20,034 nucleotides of DNA from an uncultured Oscillospiraceae bacterium (GTDB lineage: Bacteria > Bacillota > Clostridia > Oscillospirales > Ruminococcaceae). Position numbers and translations under genes: made by a program. The notes under the pieces are model-generated. The model had not been told where the DNA came from. It made no database searches and was given only the letters and a program-made list of their open reading frames with translations. The stretch lies in NCBI GenBank assembly GCA_934527255.1, contig CAKTAM010000025.1, positions 1 to 20,034 on the forward strand, read 5' to 3'. Below, piece by piece: positions 1 through 7,038 of the stretch (the first letter of the stretch is position 1; every line of letters starts with the position of its first letter).

Positions 1-137
1 GTCTTCTGCAGGTCAATGATATAGATACCATTGCGCTCGGTGAAGATGTAACGGGCCATCTTGGGGTTCCAGCGACGGGTCTGGTGGCCAAAGTGCACAC
101 CGGCCTCCAGAAGCTGCTTCATAGATACGACTGCCAT
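1..137 (-). CDS. rpsB: 30S ribosomal protein S2 (N-terminal part, runs off the window)
   Basis: Reading the minus strand from 137 gives MAVVSMKQLLEAGVHFGHQT followed by RRWNPKMARYIFTERNGIYIIDLQKT, the unmistakable N-terminus of bacterial ribosomal protein S2. S2 is a structural protein of the small subunit that joins late in assembly near the head-body junction. The first 45 codons are present and the rest lies to the left of base 1. The ATG at 135-137 follows a GGAGG ribosome binding site at about 144-150. A sigma-A-type promoter lies about 100 bases upstream. In most Firmicutes rpsB is followed by tsf; that cannot be seen here. Identification is from direct reading of the conserved N-terminus. 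Confidence 0.97.
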   Translation of the reverse strand, partial: MAVVSMKQLLEAGVHFGHQTRRWNPKMARYIFTERNGIYIIDLQK

Positions 138-231
138 TTGTGTTTCCTCCAATTATTGTTTTTTCCTCCACAGAGCCCTTGCGCCTTACCACCTTGCGGC
201 ACCGGCTTGGCAAGCCCTGTGTGCGAATTGC
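138..231 (-). promoter_or_regulatory. Structured 5' leader of rpsB
   Basis: About 95 nt separate the predicted start of transcription from the rpsB ATG. On the RNA strand, bases 221-209 (CACAGGGCTTGCC) can pair with bases 182-169 (GCAAGGGCTCTGTG) as two five-pair blocks, CACAG/CTGTG and CTTGC/GCAAG, around an internal loop. The stem base abuts a second purine-rich GGAGG (about 163-168) upstream of the working ribosome binding site, so the leader has two Shine-Dalgarno-like copies. S2 is autoregulated through its leader in several bacteria, so a regulatory role is a fair inference. I do not recognise a named leader family. Confidence 0.4.
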
Positions 232-237
232 CTAAGT

Positions 238-266
238 ATTTTATCACACCCCGGCCGGAAAATCAA
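238..266 (-). promoter_or_regulatory. Sigma-A-type promoter for rpsB
   Basis: On the minus strand TTGATT (266-261) and TAAAAT (243-238) are separated by exactly 17 bases, a strong match to the housekeeping consensus. Transcription would begin near base 231, giving a leader of about 95 nt before rpsB. Confidence 0.75.
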
Positions 267-369
267 GGGTTTTCGGCGTGTTTTTGCCCTTTATGCGGCG
301 TTTTTTACATACGGCAGCCGCCGGCCCTGTGAATGCTTTCCGGCCCGACTGGCGCAAATGCACAGAATG

Positions 370-378
370 TGCTATACT
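370..378 (+). promoter_or_regulatory. Probable extended -10 promoter for the Mbeg1-like gene
   Basis: TGC-TATACT at 370-378 is an extended -10 element. No good -35 is present at the right distance (TGGCGC lies 17 bases upstream). It is the only AT-rich promoter-like element between the divergent rpsB promoter and the gene that starts at 463. Confidence 0.45.
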
Positions 379-462
379 AAGCGGGAACAGGCCGTCCGCC
401 GCAGCGCAGCGCCGGGCGGCAGGGGCTTTTATCTTTCTGAGCTTTCAGCGGAGGAAACACAT

Positions 463-1668
463 ATGGCCGGTATTCTGGATTATCTTGACTGGCGCGGCGA
501 TCTTTCGTTCCGCACCGCCCCTTATAATGAAGTAGACGAGCTGATCTTATGCCGTCTGGCCTACATTCCGTTTGAGGACGTTTTGACGGAGGAGTTTTCC
601 GTCCGCGCCATGACGCTGCAGGAGGCCGTGCGTCGCGTGCGGCCGCTGACGGGCGAGCACGGCGACGGTCGGCGGCTGCTGATGCCCGGCGACGCGCCCA
701 TGCTGGAAAAGCTGGAGCACTGCCGCCGCTTTGCCGCCATTCGGCTGACGGGGTATGTCAACCATCTGGAGCCGCAGAAGGAAAAGCAGTTTTCGGCCAC
801 CACCATGCTGCTGCCGGACGGCAGCGTGCTGGTCGCCTACCGCGGCACGGACGGCACCATGACCGGCTGGAAAGAGGATTTTAACATGAGCTTTGCCGAC
901 ACGGTGCCTGCCCAGCTGGAGGCCGTGGAGTACCTCAGGCGCGCGGGGGAGCACTTCTGGTGGGCACGGCTGCGCGTGTGCGGGCATTCCAAGGGCGGCA
1001 ATCTGGCCGTGTATGCCGCCGCCTTCTGCCCGCCTGCCCTGCAAAAGCGCATTGTCAGCGTGCGCAACAACGACGGCCCCGGCTTCAGCGACCGGGTACT
1101 GAAGTCGCCGCAGTACCGCAGCATCGTTTCGCGCATCCACACCTATCTGCCGCAATCCTCCATTTTCGGTATGCTGCTGGAACATGCCGAAGCGTATTCC
1201 GTCGTTTACAGCACCAACACCGGCCTTGCGCAGCACGACCTGTTTTCATGGTCGGTCACACGCGAGCATCTGGTGTATGTGGAGCGTCTGACCGAGCAGA
1301 GCCAGTTTGTCGACGCCGCGCTGAAGGACTGGATGGCCGCCATGACCCCGGCGCAGCGCGAGCAGGTGGTGGACGCGGTATTTGACATTCTGCATCAGGC
1401 CGATGTGACCTCGATGAAGGAGCTGACGAGCGGCAAGAAAAACATGGTAATCCTGAAAGCCGTGCTGCGCCAGCACGACCCGACCCGCCACCTGATTTTT
1501 GACGCGCTGCGCATTTTGCGGCATTCGGTGCAGAATACGCTGCCGCGGATGCGGGAACGAAGCGCTGCCGACGGTACGCCGCCAGAGGCGCGGGAGGGGC
1601 TTCCGGCGGCACATGCCGCCCGGCCGGAGGCCGTCCGCCCGGCCCCTGTGCCCAAGGCGGAAAAATAA
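463..1668 (+). CDS. DUF2974 / Mbeg1-like alpha/beta-hydrolase family protein
   Basis: The 401-residue product resembles the Mbeg1-like (DUF2974) family of cytoplasmic lipase-like proteins common in gut Firmicutes. The sequence shows the nucleophile-elbow motif VCGHSKGGNLAVYAA, with the candidate nucleophile Ser176, preceded by AYRGTDGTMTGWKEDF, which resembles the oxyanion/lid region of class 3 lipases, and followed by NNDGPGF near residue 204. The last 40 or so residues are Pro/Ala/Arg rich and look disordered. There is no signal peptide. The ATG at 463 was chosen over the longer open frame because GGAGG lies at 450-454 and the family begins with this DYLDWRGDLSF type of N-terminus. The substrate is unknown. 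The gene stands alone with its own promoter and terminator. Confidence 0.85.
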   Translation: MAGILDYLDWRGDLSFRTAPYNEVDELILCRLAYIPFEDVLTEEFSVRAMTLQEAVRRVRPLTGEHGDGRRLLMPGDAPMLEKLEHCRRFAAIRLTGYVNHLEPQKEKQFSATTMLLPDGSVLVAYRGTDGTMTGWKEDFNMSFADTVPAQLEAVEYLRRAGEHFWWARLRVCGHSKGGNLAVYAAAFCPPALQKRIVSVRNNDGPGFSDRVLKSPQYRSIVSRIHTYLPQSSIFGMLLEHAEAYSVVYSTNTGLAQHDLFSWSVTREHLVYVERLTEQSQFVDAALKDWMAAMTPAQREQVVDAVFDILHQADVTSMKELTSGKKNMVILKAVLRQHDPTRHLIFDALRILRHSVQNTLPRMRERSAADGTPPEAREGLPAAHAARPEAVRPAPVPKAEK

Positions 1669-1760
1669 GCTGTCCTGTTTCATTTGCCTGCGGCATCGGC
1701 CCGGCTGTACCGCTTCAAAAGCGCAGTCGTCGGCCGCACAGCAGGAGCAGAAGTCTTTCG

Positions 1761-1809
1761 TCCGGTTATCCGCTCTCGGCGCAGTCTTGAGTTGGATAAC
1801 CGGATTTTT
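1761..1809 (+). terminator. Intrinsic terminator after the Mbeg1-like gene
   Basis: TCCGGTTATCC (1761-1771) pairs perfectly with GGATAACCGGA (1794-1804) and is followed by five T residues (1805-1809). A CTC/GAG pairing extends the stem inward. It sits about 95 bases past the stop codon at 1668. Confidence 0.75.
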
Positions 1810-1814
1810 CCTGT

Positions 1815-1843
1815 TTGAACGGTCTTTTCCTGGGCAGAATGAT
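1815..1843 (+). promoter_or_regulatory. Possible promoter for the small helical protein gene
   Basis: TTGAAC (1815-1820) and AATGAT (1838-1843) are spaced by 17 bases, immediately after the preceding terminator and about 60 bases before the next start codon. The -10 is a weak match, so the call rests partly on position. Confidence 0.45.
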
Positions 1844-1904
1844 GCTTACAGGCAGCGGTGCATACCGTCGGCTGCCTGCAAAAACGTTTGGGAGGGAACG
1901 CAGG

Positions 1905-2348
1905 ATGAAGGAACCGATCTCGCACGATACCGTCGAGCTGCTCAAGGAATGCAGCAGCGGCATCCGCATGGGCGTGCGCTCCATTCAGGATGTGGAGGGA
2001 CGCATTCAAAGCGGCGATATGCGCCGCCAGCTGGCAGCCTGCCGCGAAAAGCATGAGCGCCTGGGCGAGCGCGCCGACCAAATGCTGGCCGACTGCGGCC
2101 AGACGCCGACGGCCCCCGACCCCATGGCACGGGGCATGGCATGGCTGAAAACCAATGTCCGCATGGCGGCAGAGCTTTCCGACAAGACCGCCGCCGACCT
2201 GCTGACGGACGGCTGCAACATGGGCGCCAAATCGCTGACGCGCTATCTGAACGAGTACGGCGGCGCCGACCGGCAGGCGCGCGCGCTGGCACACGAGCTG
2301 ATCGCGCTGGAGGAAAAGACGGCGGAGGAGCTGCGCGCTTATCTGTAA
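1905..2348 (+). CDS. Small all-helical protein, DUF2383/ferritin-like four-helix-bundle type
   Basis: The 147-residue product is hydrophilic and charged, predicted almost entirely helical, with no membrane segment or signal peptide. Runs such as HDTVELLKECSSGIRMGVRSI, QLAACREKHERLGERADQML, MARGMAWLKTNVRM and RQARALAHELIALEEKTAEELRAYL fit four amphipathic helices. This layout resembles the DUF2383/PA2169-type four-helix-bundle proteins, but I cannot point to a metal-binding signature, so no function is assigned. The ATG at 1905 follows a GGGAGGGA ribosome binding site at 1890-1896. The gene is flanked by its own promoter-like element and by a strong terminator, so it looks monocistronic. Confidence 0.75.
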   Translation: MKEPISHDTVELLKECSSGIRMGVRSIQDVEGRIQSGDMRRQLAACREKHERLGERADQMLADCGQTPTAPDPMARGMAWLKTNVRMAAELSDKTAADLLTDGCNMGAKSLTRYLNEYGGADRQARALAHELIALEEKTAEELRAYL

Positions 2349-2394
2349 CGCGCCGCCTCCGCCCGCCGTCTGCGGCCATATTGCGCCATACAAA

Positions 2395-2435
2395 ACGGGC
2401 CCTGCGCGTCAATCCCGCGCCGGGCCCGTTTTTTT
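2395..2435 (+). terminator. Intrinsic terminator
   Basis: ACGGGCCC (2395-2402) pairs with GGGCCCGT (2422-2429) and is followed by a run of seven T residues (2429-2435). It ends the transcript of the small helical protein gene. Confidence 0.85.
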
Positions 2436-2534
2436 GTCCGCGCCGCCCTGCCTGCAGCGTTTGGCGCAGCTTTCCCCTTTTCCCACCCTCACACGGGCAG
2501 CCAATGTCCGGTCATAACAATAAAAAGAATGATA

Positions 2535-2665
2535 CGCCTGTGCGCCGTTTGGGCCTGACGATGCTTGGGGGCTCGAACCCCGCACCTGCCCTTCGGTGCT
2601 ATCTATGTGCGACTTTCGCTGTCGCCGCGTGACATTCGCTCTGCCTGCGCTACCAGCGCGGGGCG
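2535..2665 (-). ncRNA. Candidate tRNA-like structured RNA downstream of the DIP1984 gene
   Basis: Between the DIP1984 stop codon and the terminator of the opposing gene, the minus strand contains four hairpins in tRNA order. A D-arm-like hairpin (2659-2647) has GCGC stems around TGGTA. A hairpin with a five-pair stem and seven-base loop (2625-2609, GCGAC/GTCGC, loop AGCGAAA) has anticodon-arm geometry. A variable-arm-like stem (2599-2582, GCACC/GGTGC) directly abuts a T-arm-like hairpin (2581-2567, GGGG/CCCC with loop TTCGAGC). It is not a normal tRNA: no acceptor stem pairs, base 33 of the pseudo-anticodon loop would be G rather than U, and no CCA follows. The outer ends can instead pair (CGCC/GGCG and GCGC/GCGC, 2665-2656 with 2545-2535), which competes with the D-like hairpin. 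A short T run follows on the minus strand near 2526-2521. The boundaries are inferred. Confidence 0.4.
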
Positions 2666-3121
2666 TTATTCCTGCAGCTCGGTCGTCCAGTTGGTCTCCT
2701 GCAGGCGGTTATCCAGACGGCGCAGCTCACGGGAGAGGCTGTCCGCCTCCGCCTGCCACTCCGGCACCGAAATAGCCGCCTTGATGCGAATCTCCGTGCC
2801 GCGGGCACGGCCCGCCGTCTGGCTGGCCTCCGCGAGGACATCGCGGTATGTGCCGATTTTCAGGGTCAACACATCCTTTTTGGCGATCAACTGCGTCAGG
2901 GTCTGCCCATCCACAACGGTATTGCCGTTTGTGCGGTTGATGCAGGCGATCAGATGCTCCAGCCGTTCCAAACAGCCGTCCAGCTTCTGCTTGAGCGCCT
3001 GCGGCTCTTCGACTGCAGCCTCGCCCTCCTGCACCAGTACATTATTGCGCAGGCGGTATTTCAGCTGTTCAATGGTACGGTTGAGGTCTGCGCGCTCCTG
3101 TAAGGCTTCCGCCAGCTTCAT
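2666..3121 (-). CDS. DIP1984 family protein
   Basis: The 151-residue protein begins MKLAEALQERADLNRTIEQL and contains NVLVQEGEAAVE, INRTNGNTVVDGQTLTQLIA and the C-terminal LRRLDNRLQETNWTTELQE. These are the conserved blocks of the DIP1984 (septicolysin-named) family. It is mostly helical and coiled-coil-like, cytoplasmic, without membrane segments; the molecular function is not established. Two in-frame ATGs are available. The one at 3121 was chosen because AGGAG at 3129-3133 is seven bases away and the family starts MKLAEAL; the ATG at 3127 would touch the ribosome binding site. The tRNA-like sequence begins right after the stop codon on the same strand, suggesting one transcription unit. 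The family assignment is confident; any RNA-related role is inference. Confidence 0.88.
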   Translation of the reverse strand: MKLAEALQERADLNRTIEQLKYRLRNNVLVQEGEAAVEEPQALKQKLDGCLERLEHLIACINRTNGNTVVDGQTLTQLIAKKDVLTLKIGTYRDVLAEASQTAGRARGTEIRIKAAISVPEWQAEADSLSRELRRLDNRLQETNWTTELQE

Positions 3122-3553
3122 ATGCATTCTCCTTTCGCCGCTGCAGGCGTTCCGGCCGGTCATCCGCGCACGGGCTGCCAATGCGGTCGGTTTGCGCGGC
3201 ATTGCCCCGCAGCCCGTCCGGGCGCTGCGTCAAGCAGCATCCGAAATACGCGCGCGAGGCCGGTCGGCCTGCTTTATAGTTTCTCTTTTTGCCCTTTTCA
3301 GGGGCGTTTTTAAATTCCGGTCGACCCCTGCTTTTCCCGTCGGCCCCGGCAGGGCGCAGGCCAGGCTTAAAGTCGAGCCATATCTGCGCATTGCCCGAGC
3401 AGAAATCACTCGAGCAAAGTGCTCAGGCAAAGTGCCCGGGCAGAAAAGCCATTCTGCAGCCGCCCGAAACGCCTTCCTTTCTATTGTAAGGGAAGCGCGC
3501 GGGAAAAGCAACCGTTATTTGTGTGCGGCCAACGCTTTTCTTATGGTTTTTGC
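3122..3553. other. Long intergenic region between the divergent DIP1984 and beta-galactosidase genes
   Basis: I find no credible gene in these 430 bases. A weak minus-strand promoter for the DIP1984 gene may lie at 3273-3278 (TATAAA on that strand, poor -35). A degenerate tandem repeat sits at 3394-3447. Just upstream of the lacZ promoter, GAAAAGC (3503-3509) and GCTTTTC (3534-3540) form a spaced inverted repeat that could be a regulator site. The remainder shows nothing I can interpret. Confidence 0.4.
3394..3447. repeat. Four degenerate tandem copies of a 13-base unit
   Basis: The units are CCCGAGCAGAAATCA (3394-3408), CTCGAGCAAAGTG (3409-3421), CTCAGGCAAAGTG (3422-3434) and CCCGGGCAGAAAA (3435-3447), with a consensus near CYCRRGCARARTG. 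Units 2 and 3 differ at only two positions. The array ends about 105 bases before the lacZ -35 element. It could be replication slippage or an array of protein-binding sites. Confidence 0.6.
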
Positions 3554-3582
3554 TGGACAAAACGCCAAAAACGCGGTATGAT
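3554..3582 (+). promoter_or_regulatory. Sigma-A-type promoter for the beta-galactosidase operon
   Basis: TGGACA (3554-3559) and TATGAT (3577-3582) are spaced by 17 bases, each one mismatch from consensus. Transcription would start near 3590, about 25 bases before the ATG, so a regulator bound here or just upstream would control the operon directly. Confidence 0.8.
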
Positions 3583-3614
3583 GAAACCAATAAAAAGGAA
3601 AAGGAGGAACTGCC

Positions 3615-6605
3615 ATGCAGCTTCCCGCTTATCATGAGGATCCGCATCTTCTGCGCCTTGGCACGCAGGAGCCGCGCGCCTATTATCTGCCTGCGGCCGA
3701 CCGTGCCGCTGCCGCGGATACCTCCCGTACCGCCACCGAACGTTTTACGCCGCTGAACGGCGACTGGGGCTTTGGCTATTATGCCAGCCCCGCTGATGTG
3801 CCGGAGCGTTTTTGGCGGCAGCCCTCACCCGACAGCATTCCGGTGCCCGGGGTCTGGCAGCACAACGGGTTTGACCGGCCCCAGTACACCAACGATATTT
3901 ACCCCATTCCCTTTGACCCGCCGCATGTACCGGTGCAGAACCCCTGCGGCGCTTATGTGCGGCATTTCACCGTTACGCCAAAGCAAAAGAAGCTGCGCCA
4001 GTACCTGAACTTTGAAGGGGTCGATTCGTGCTGCTATGTCTGGGTGAACGACATGTTCATCGGCTATAATCAGGTGTCGCACTGCACCGGCGAATTTGAT
4101 ATTACCGACGCCGTGCGGGAGGGCGACAACTGCCTGGCGGTGCTGGTGCTGAAATGGTGCGACGGCACCTATCTGGAGGATCAGGACAAGTTCCGCTACA
4201 GCGGCATTTTCCGCGACGTTTATCTGCTGCACCGCCCGGCGGAGCATCTGCGCGACTATACCGTCCGCACGCTGCCCAAAGCCGACGGTATGCAGCTGGA
4301 GGTCGCCGCACTGTGGCAGGGTGCGCCGCAGACGGTCCGTCTGACCCTGGCAGACGCCGAGGGCCGTGTGCTGCTCTCGCAGCAGACCGACAGCACCTTT
4401 TCTGCCCTGCTGCCCGATGTGCGGCTGTGGAACGCCGAAGTGCCGTACCTGTACACCCTGTGGCTGGAAACGACAGACGAAGTCATCTGTGAAAAGGTCG
4501 GCTTCCGCTGGGTGGCCGCAGAGGATGGCGTTCTGCGCATGAACGGGCAGAACCTCAAGTTCCGCGGGGTCAACCGGCACGACAGCGACCCGTTTGTGGG
4601 CCCCGCCGTCGGACGCGAGCAGGTCATCCGTGACCTGACTCTGATGAAGCAGCACAACATCAACGCCATTCGCACCAGCCATTACCCCAACGCGCCGTGG
4701 TTCCTGCAGCTGTGCGACGAGTACGGCTTTTATGTCATCGACGAGGCCGACCAGGAGGCGCACGGCTGCTTTGCCGCCTATTTCGATTACGCCCGCTATT
4801 GTCAGCTGGCCAACGAGCCGGAGTATTTTGACGCCTTTGTCGACCGCGCCGCGCGGATGCTGCAGCGCGACAAAAACCGGCCGTGCGTGCTGCTGTGGTC
4901 GGCAGGCAACGAATCCGGCTGGGGGCCCAACACCGAGGGCGAGCTGGCCTATTTCAAGCAGCATGACCCCACCCGCCTGACCCATTATGAAAGCTATAAG
5001 CCGACGCCCGCCGGGCGGCCGCAGGATCTTTCCAATCTGGATCTGCTGAGCCAGATGTACCCGAAGCCGGAGGATCTGGCACGCGAGCTGACCGACCCCG
5101 CCACCCCGAAAAAGCCCTATGTGCTGTGCGAGTACAGCCACGCGATGGGCAACGGCCCCGGCGATCTGGAGGAGTATTTCACCACGTTCCAGCGCTTTGA
5201 CCAGAGCTGCGGCGGCTTTATCTGGGAATGGTGCGACCATGCCTTCTATGCCGGAAAAACTGCCGACGGCAGGGATAAATTTCTGTACGGCGGCGACAGC
5301 GGCGAGGTCATCCACGCGGGCAACTTCTGCATGGACGGGCTGGTATACCCCGACCGCCGCGTTCACACCGGCCTGCTGGAATACAAAAACGTCATCCGGC
5401 CCGGCCGCATCCGGCGCTGCGGCAAGGGCTGGACCATCACCAGCATTCTGGACTTTACCGACCTGGCCGATTATGCCGTGCTGCAGTATGAGCTGACGGT
5501 GGCCGGAGAGCCCGTCGCCTGCGGCGATGCGGCGCTGCCGTCGGTGCCGCCGCACGCGACCGTACCGCTGTCGGTCACCCTGCCGGAATGCACGCAGCCC
5601 GATACCTGGGTACGGTTTTCCCTGCGGCGCAAGGCCGACACCTGGTATGCCCCGGCCGGGCAGGAGCTCGGCTTTGACCAGTTCTGCCTGATCCCCGCCG
5701 CACCGGCCGCCCTGCCGTCCGTCACTGCGGCGGCCGCCCCAACGGTACAGCGAGACGCTGACGGCATTTCCGTCACCGGCTGCGGCTTTGCGTATCACTT
5801 TGACTGCGGCCGCGCCGTGTTTGACCGCATGTGCGTACAGGGCTGCGCCGTGGCCGAACCGGTGCAGTACACCATCTGGCGCGCACCCACTGACAATGAC
5901 CGCAACATCCGGGCGCAGTGGCAGCAGTTCGGCTATGACCGCGCCTATACCCGCGGGTATGACGTGACCGTCGAGCAGCTGCCCGGCGCCGTCTGCCTGC
6001 ACAGCCATCTGGCCGTGGTCGCCGACGGTGTGGCGCGGCTGGCCCGTGTGACCTGCGACTGGGTGATCGCCGCCGACGGCCGCCTGAGCGCACAGCTGCA
6101 TGTGGAAAAGGAGACTGCCCTGCCGGAGTTTCCGCGCTTTGGTCTGCGCTTTGTGCTGCCCCGGGCGCTGGAGCAGGCATCGTACCTGGGGTACGGCCCT
6201 TATGAAAGCTATATGGACAAGCACCGCGCCAGCTGGTACGGCCGCTTTGACAGCACCGTCAGCGCCATGCACGAGGATTATCTCTTCCCGCAGGAAAACG
6301 GCGCACACTGGGGCTGCCGTCAGCTGCAACTGAGCGGCGGCGGTCACCGTCTGACGGTACAGGCCCTGCAGACGCCGTTCAGCTTTCAGGCGTCGCATTA
6401 CAGCGCGCAGCAGCTAACAAAGGCGGCGCACAGCTTTGAGCTGAGCGAGGAAAACGCCACCATCCTCACGGTGGATTATCGGCAGAACGGCATTGGCTCC
6501 AACTCTTGCGGGCCAAAGCCCGCCGCCCCGTATCTGTTGCAGGAGGCCGCCTTCGACTGGGGCTTCACCCTGCTGGTGGAAAGCGCCGCCGGCGCTGAGG
6601 AATGA
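3615..6605 (+). CDS. lacZ: Beta-galactosidase, glycoside hydrolase family 2 (LacZ type)
   Basis: The 996-residue product hydrolyses terminal beta-galactosides such as lactose by a retaining mechanism. Its length and domain order match E. coli LacZ: jelly-roll domain (about 40-200, with VPGVWQHNGFDRPQYTN), immunoglobulin-like domain (about 210-305), TIM barrel (about 307-590), a further beta domain, and the C-terminal Bgal small-chain domain (about 715-985, with RAPTDNDRNI). In the barrel NRHDSDP, IRTSHYPNAP and DEADQEAHG are followed by GNESGWG with the acid/base Glu433 and CEYSHAMGNGPG with the nucleophile Glu506. The 73-residue gap between them is close to the 76 in E. coli (461 and 537). 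There is no signal peptide, so the enzyme is cytoplasmic and needs sugar uptake encoded elsewhere. AAGGAGG precedes the ATG. A HEAT-repeat gene follows, and a LacI-type regulator lies convergent downstream. Confidence 0.96.
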   Translation: MQLPAYHEDPHLLRLGTQEPRAYYLPAADRAAAADTSRTATERFTPLNGDWGFGYYASPADVPERFWRQPSPDSIPVPGVWQHNGFDRPQYTNDIYPIPFDPPHVPVQNPCGAYVRHFTVTPKQKKLRQYLNFEGVDSCCYVWVNDMFIGYNQVSHCTGEFDITDAVREGDNCLAVLVLKWCDGTYLEDQDKFRYSGIFRDVYLLHRPAEHLRDYTVRTLPKADGMQLEVAALWQGAPQTVRLTLADAEGRVLLSQQTDSTFSALLPDVRLWNAEVPYLYTLWLETTDEVICEKVGFRWVAAEDGVLRMNGQNLKFRGVNRHDSDPFVGPAVGREQVIRDLTLMKQHNINAIRTSHYPNAPWFLQLCDEYGFYVIDEADQEAHGCFAAYFDYARYCQLANEPEYFDAFVDRAARMLQRDKNRPCVLLWSAGNESGWGPNTEGELAYFKQHDPTRLTHYESYKPTPAGRPQDLSNLDLLSQMYPKPEDLARELTDPATPKKPYVLCEYSHAMGNGPGDLEEYFTTFQRFDQSCGGFIWEWCDHAFYAGKTADGRDKFLYGGDSGEVIHAGNFCMDGLVYPDRRVHTGLLEYKNVIRPGRIRRCGKGWTITSILDFTDLADYAVLQYELTVAGEPVACGDAALPSVPPHATVPLSVTLPECTQPDTWVRFSLRRKADTWYAPAGQELGFDQFCLIPAAPAALPSVTAAAAPTVQRDADGISVTGCGFAYHFDCGRAVFDRMCVQGCAVAEPVQYTIWRAPTDNDRNIRAQWQQFGYDRAYTRGYDVTVEQLPGAVCLHSHLAVVADGVARLARVTCDWVIAADGRLSAQLHVEKETALPEFPRFGLRFVLPRALEQASYLGYGPYESYMDKHRASWYGRFDSTVSAMHEDYLFPQENGAHWGCRQLQLSGGGHRLTVQALQTPFSFQASHYSAQQLTKAAHSFELSEENATILTVDYRQNGIGSNSCGPKPAAPYLLQEAAFDWGFTLLVESAAGAEE

Positions 6606-6625
6606 GCCGAAGAAAGGAGAATATC

Positions 6626-6961
6626 ATGTCGCTGTTTTCGTTTGGAGATAAGGTTCAGAAGGCACGCAAGGCAGCGGAGCGCAAAAACACCCGCACCCTG
6701 CTGCGCCTGATGAAGGATGAAAGCTACGCTGTGCAGATCGCCGCCATCAAGGGGCTGGGCAAGGCCGGTGATGCCTCGTGCTGCGGTGTGCTGCTGCCGC
6801 TGCTGAAGGATCCCGAGTTTGAGGTGCGCGCAGCCGCCGCCGAGGCCCTGGGACAGCTGGGCGACACCGAGGTCAAACAAAAGCTGTTTGACTGCCTGAA
6901 AGAGGAAAAAGTCGATTTTGTCCGTCAGGCCCTGCACGCCGCCATCACCCAAATTCAATAA
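6626..6961 (+). CDS. Small HEAT-repeat protein
   Basis: The 111-residue protein consists of a basic amphipathic N-terminus (GDKVQKARKAAERKNTRTLLRLM) followed by two or three HEAT/PBS-lyase-like helical repeats. YAVQIAAIKGLGKAGDASCCGVLLPLLKD and EVRAAAAEALGQLGDTEVKQKLFDCL are clear examples, and VRQALHAAITQIQ starts a final one. Such repeats form a curved scaffold for binding another protein; no catalytic residues are visible. The start at 6626 has AGGAG six bases upstream. An ATG at 6602 overlapping the lacZ stop is also possible but lacks a good ribosome binding site. It lies only 20 bases after lacZ and before a strong terminator, so the two are co-transcribed, though no role in galactoside use is evident. 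Confidence 0.85.
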   Translation: MSLFSFGDKVQKARKAAERKNTRTLLRLMKDESYAVQIAAIKGLGKAGDASCCGVLLPLLKDPEFEVRAAAAEALGQLGDTEVKQKLFDCLKEEKVDFVRQALHAAITQIQ

Positions 6962-6972
6962 TGCTGCGGCAA

Positions 6973-7017
6973 AACCGCCGCCGCTTTCCCAACCGGAAAG
7001 CGGCGGCGGTTCTTTTT
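6973..7017 (+). terminator. Strong intrinsic terminator of the lacZ-HEAT operon
   Basis: A perfect 17-base-pair stem (6973-6989 with 6995-7011, AACCGCCGCCGCTTTCC and its complement) closes on a five-base loop and is followed by TTCTTTTT. The A run on its left side could also let it act on the convergent LacI-family transcript. Confidence 0.93.
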
Positions 7018-7038
7018 GGCTGTGTGCGGCGGCAGGCG

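Noticed and set aside
2567..2665. A functional canonical tRNA on the minus strand
   Set aside because: The T-arm and anticodon-arm geometry are suggestive, but no acceptor stem forms, the base before the pseudo-anticodon is G instead of U, and no CCA or suitable D-arm spacing is present. It is reported only as a tRNA-like candidate.
3394..3447. CRISPR array
   Set aside because: The units are 13 bases, contiguous and degenerate, without spacers, and no cas genes are present.
3825..6398. Very long open frame on the minus strand opposite lacZ
   Set aside because: GC-rich codon bias leaves the opposite strand open. The translation has no recognisable domain, is rich in low-complexity Gly/Ala/His/Gln, and has no ribosome binding site, while lacZ on the plus strand is complete.
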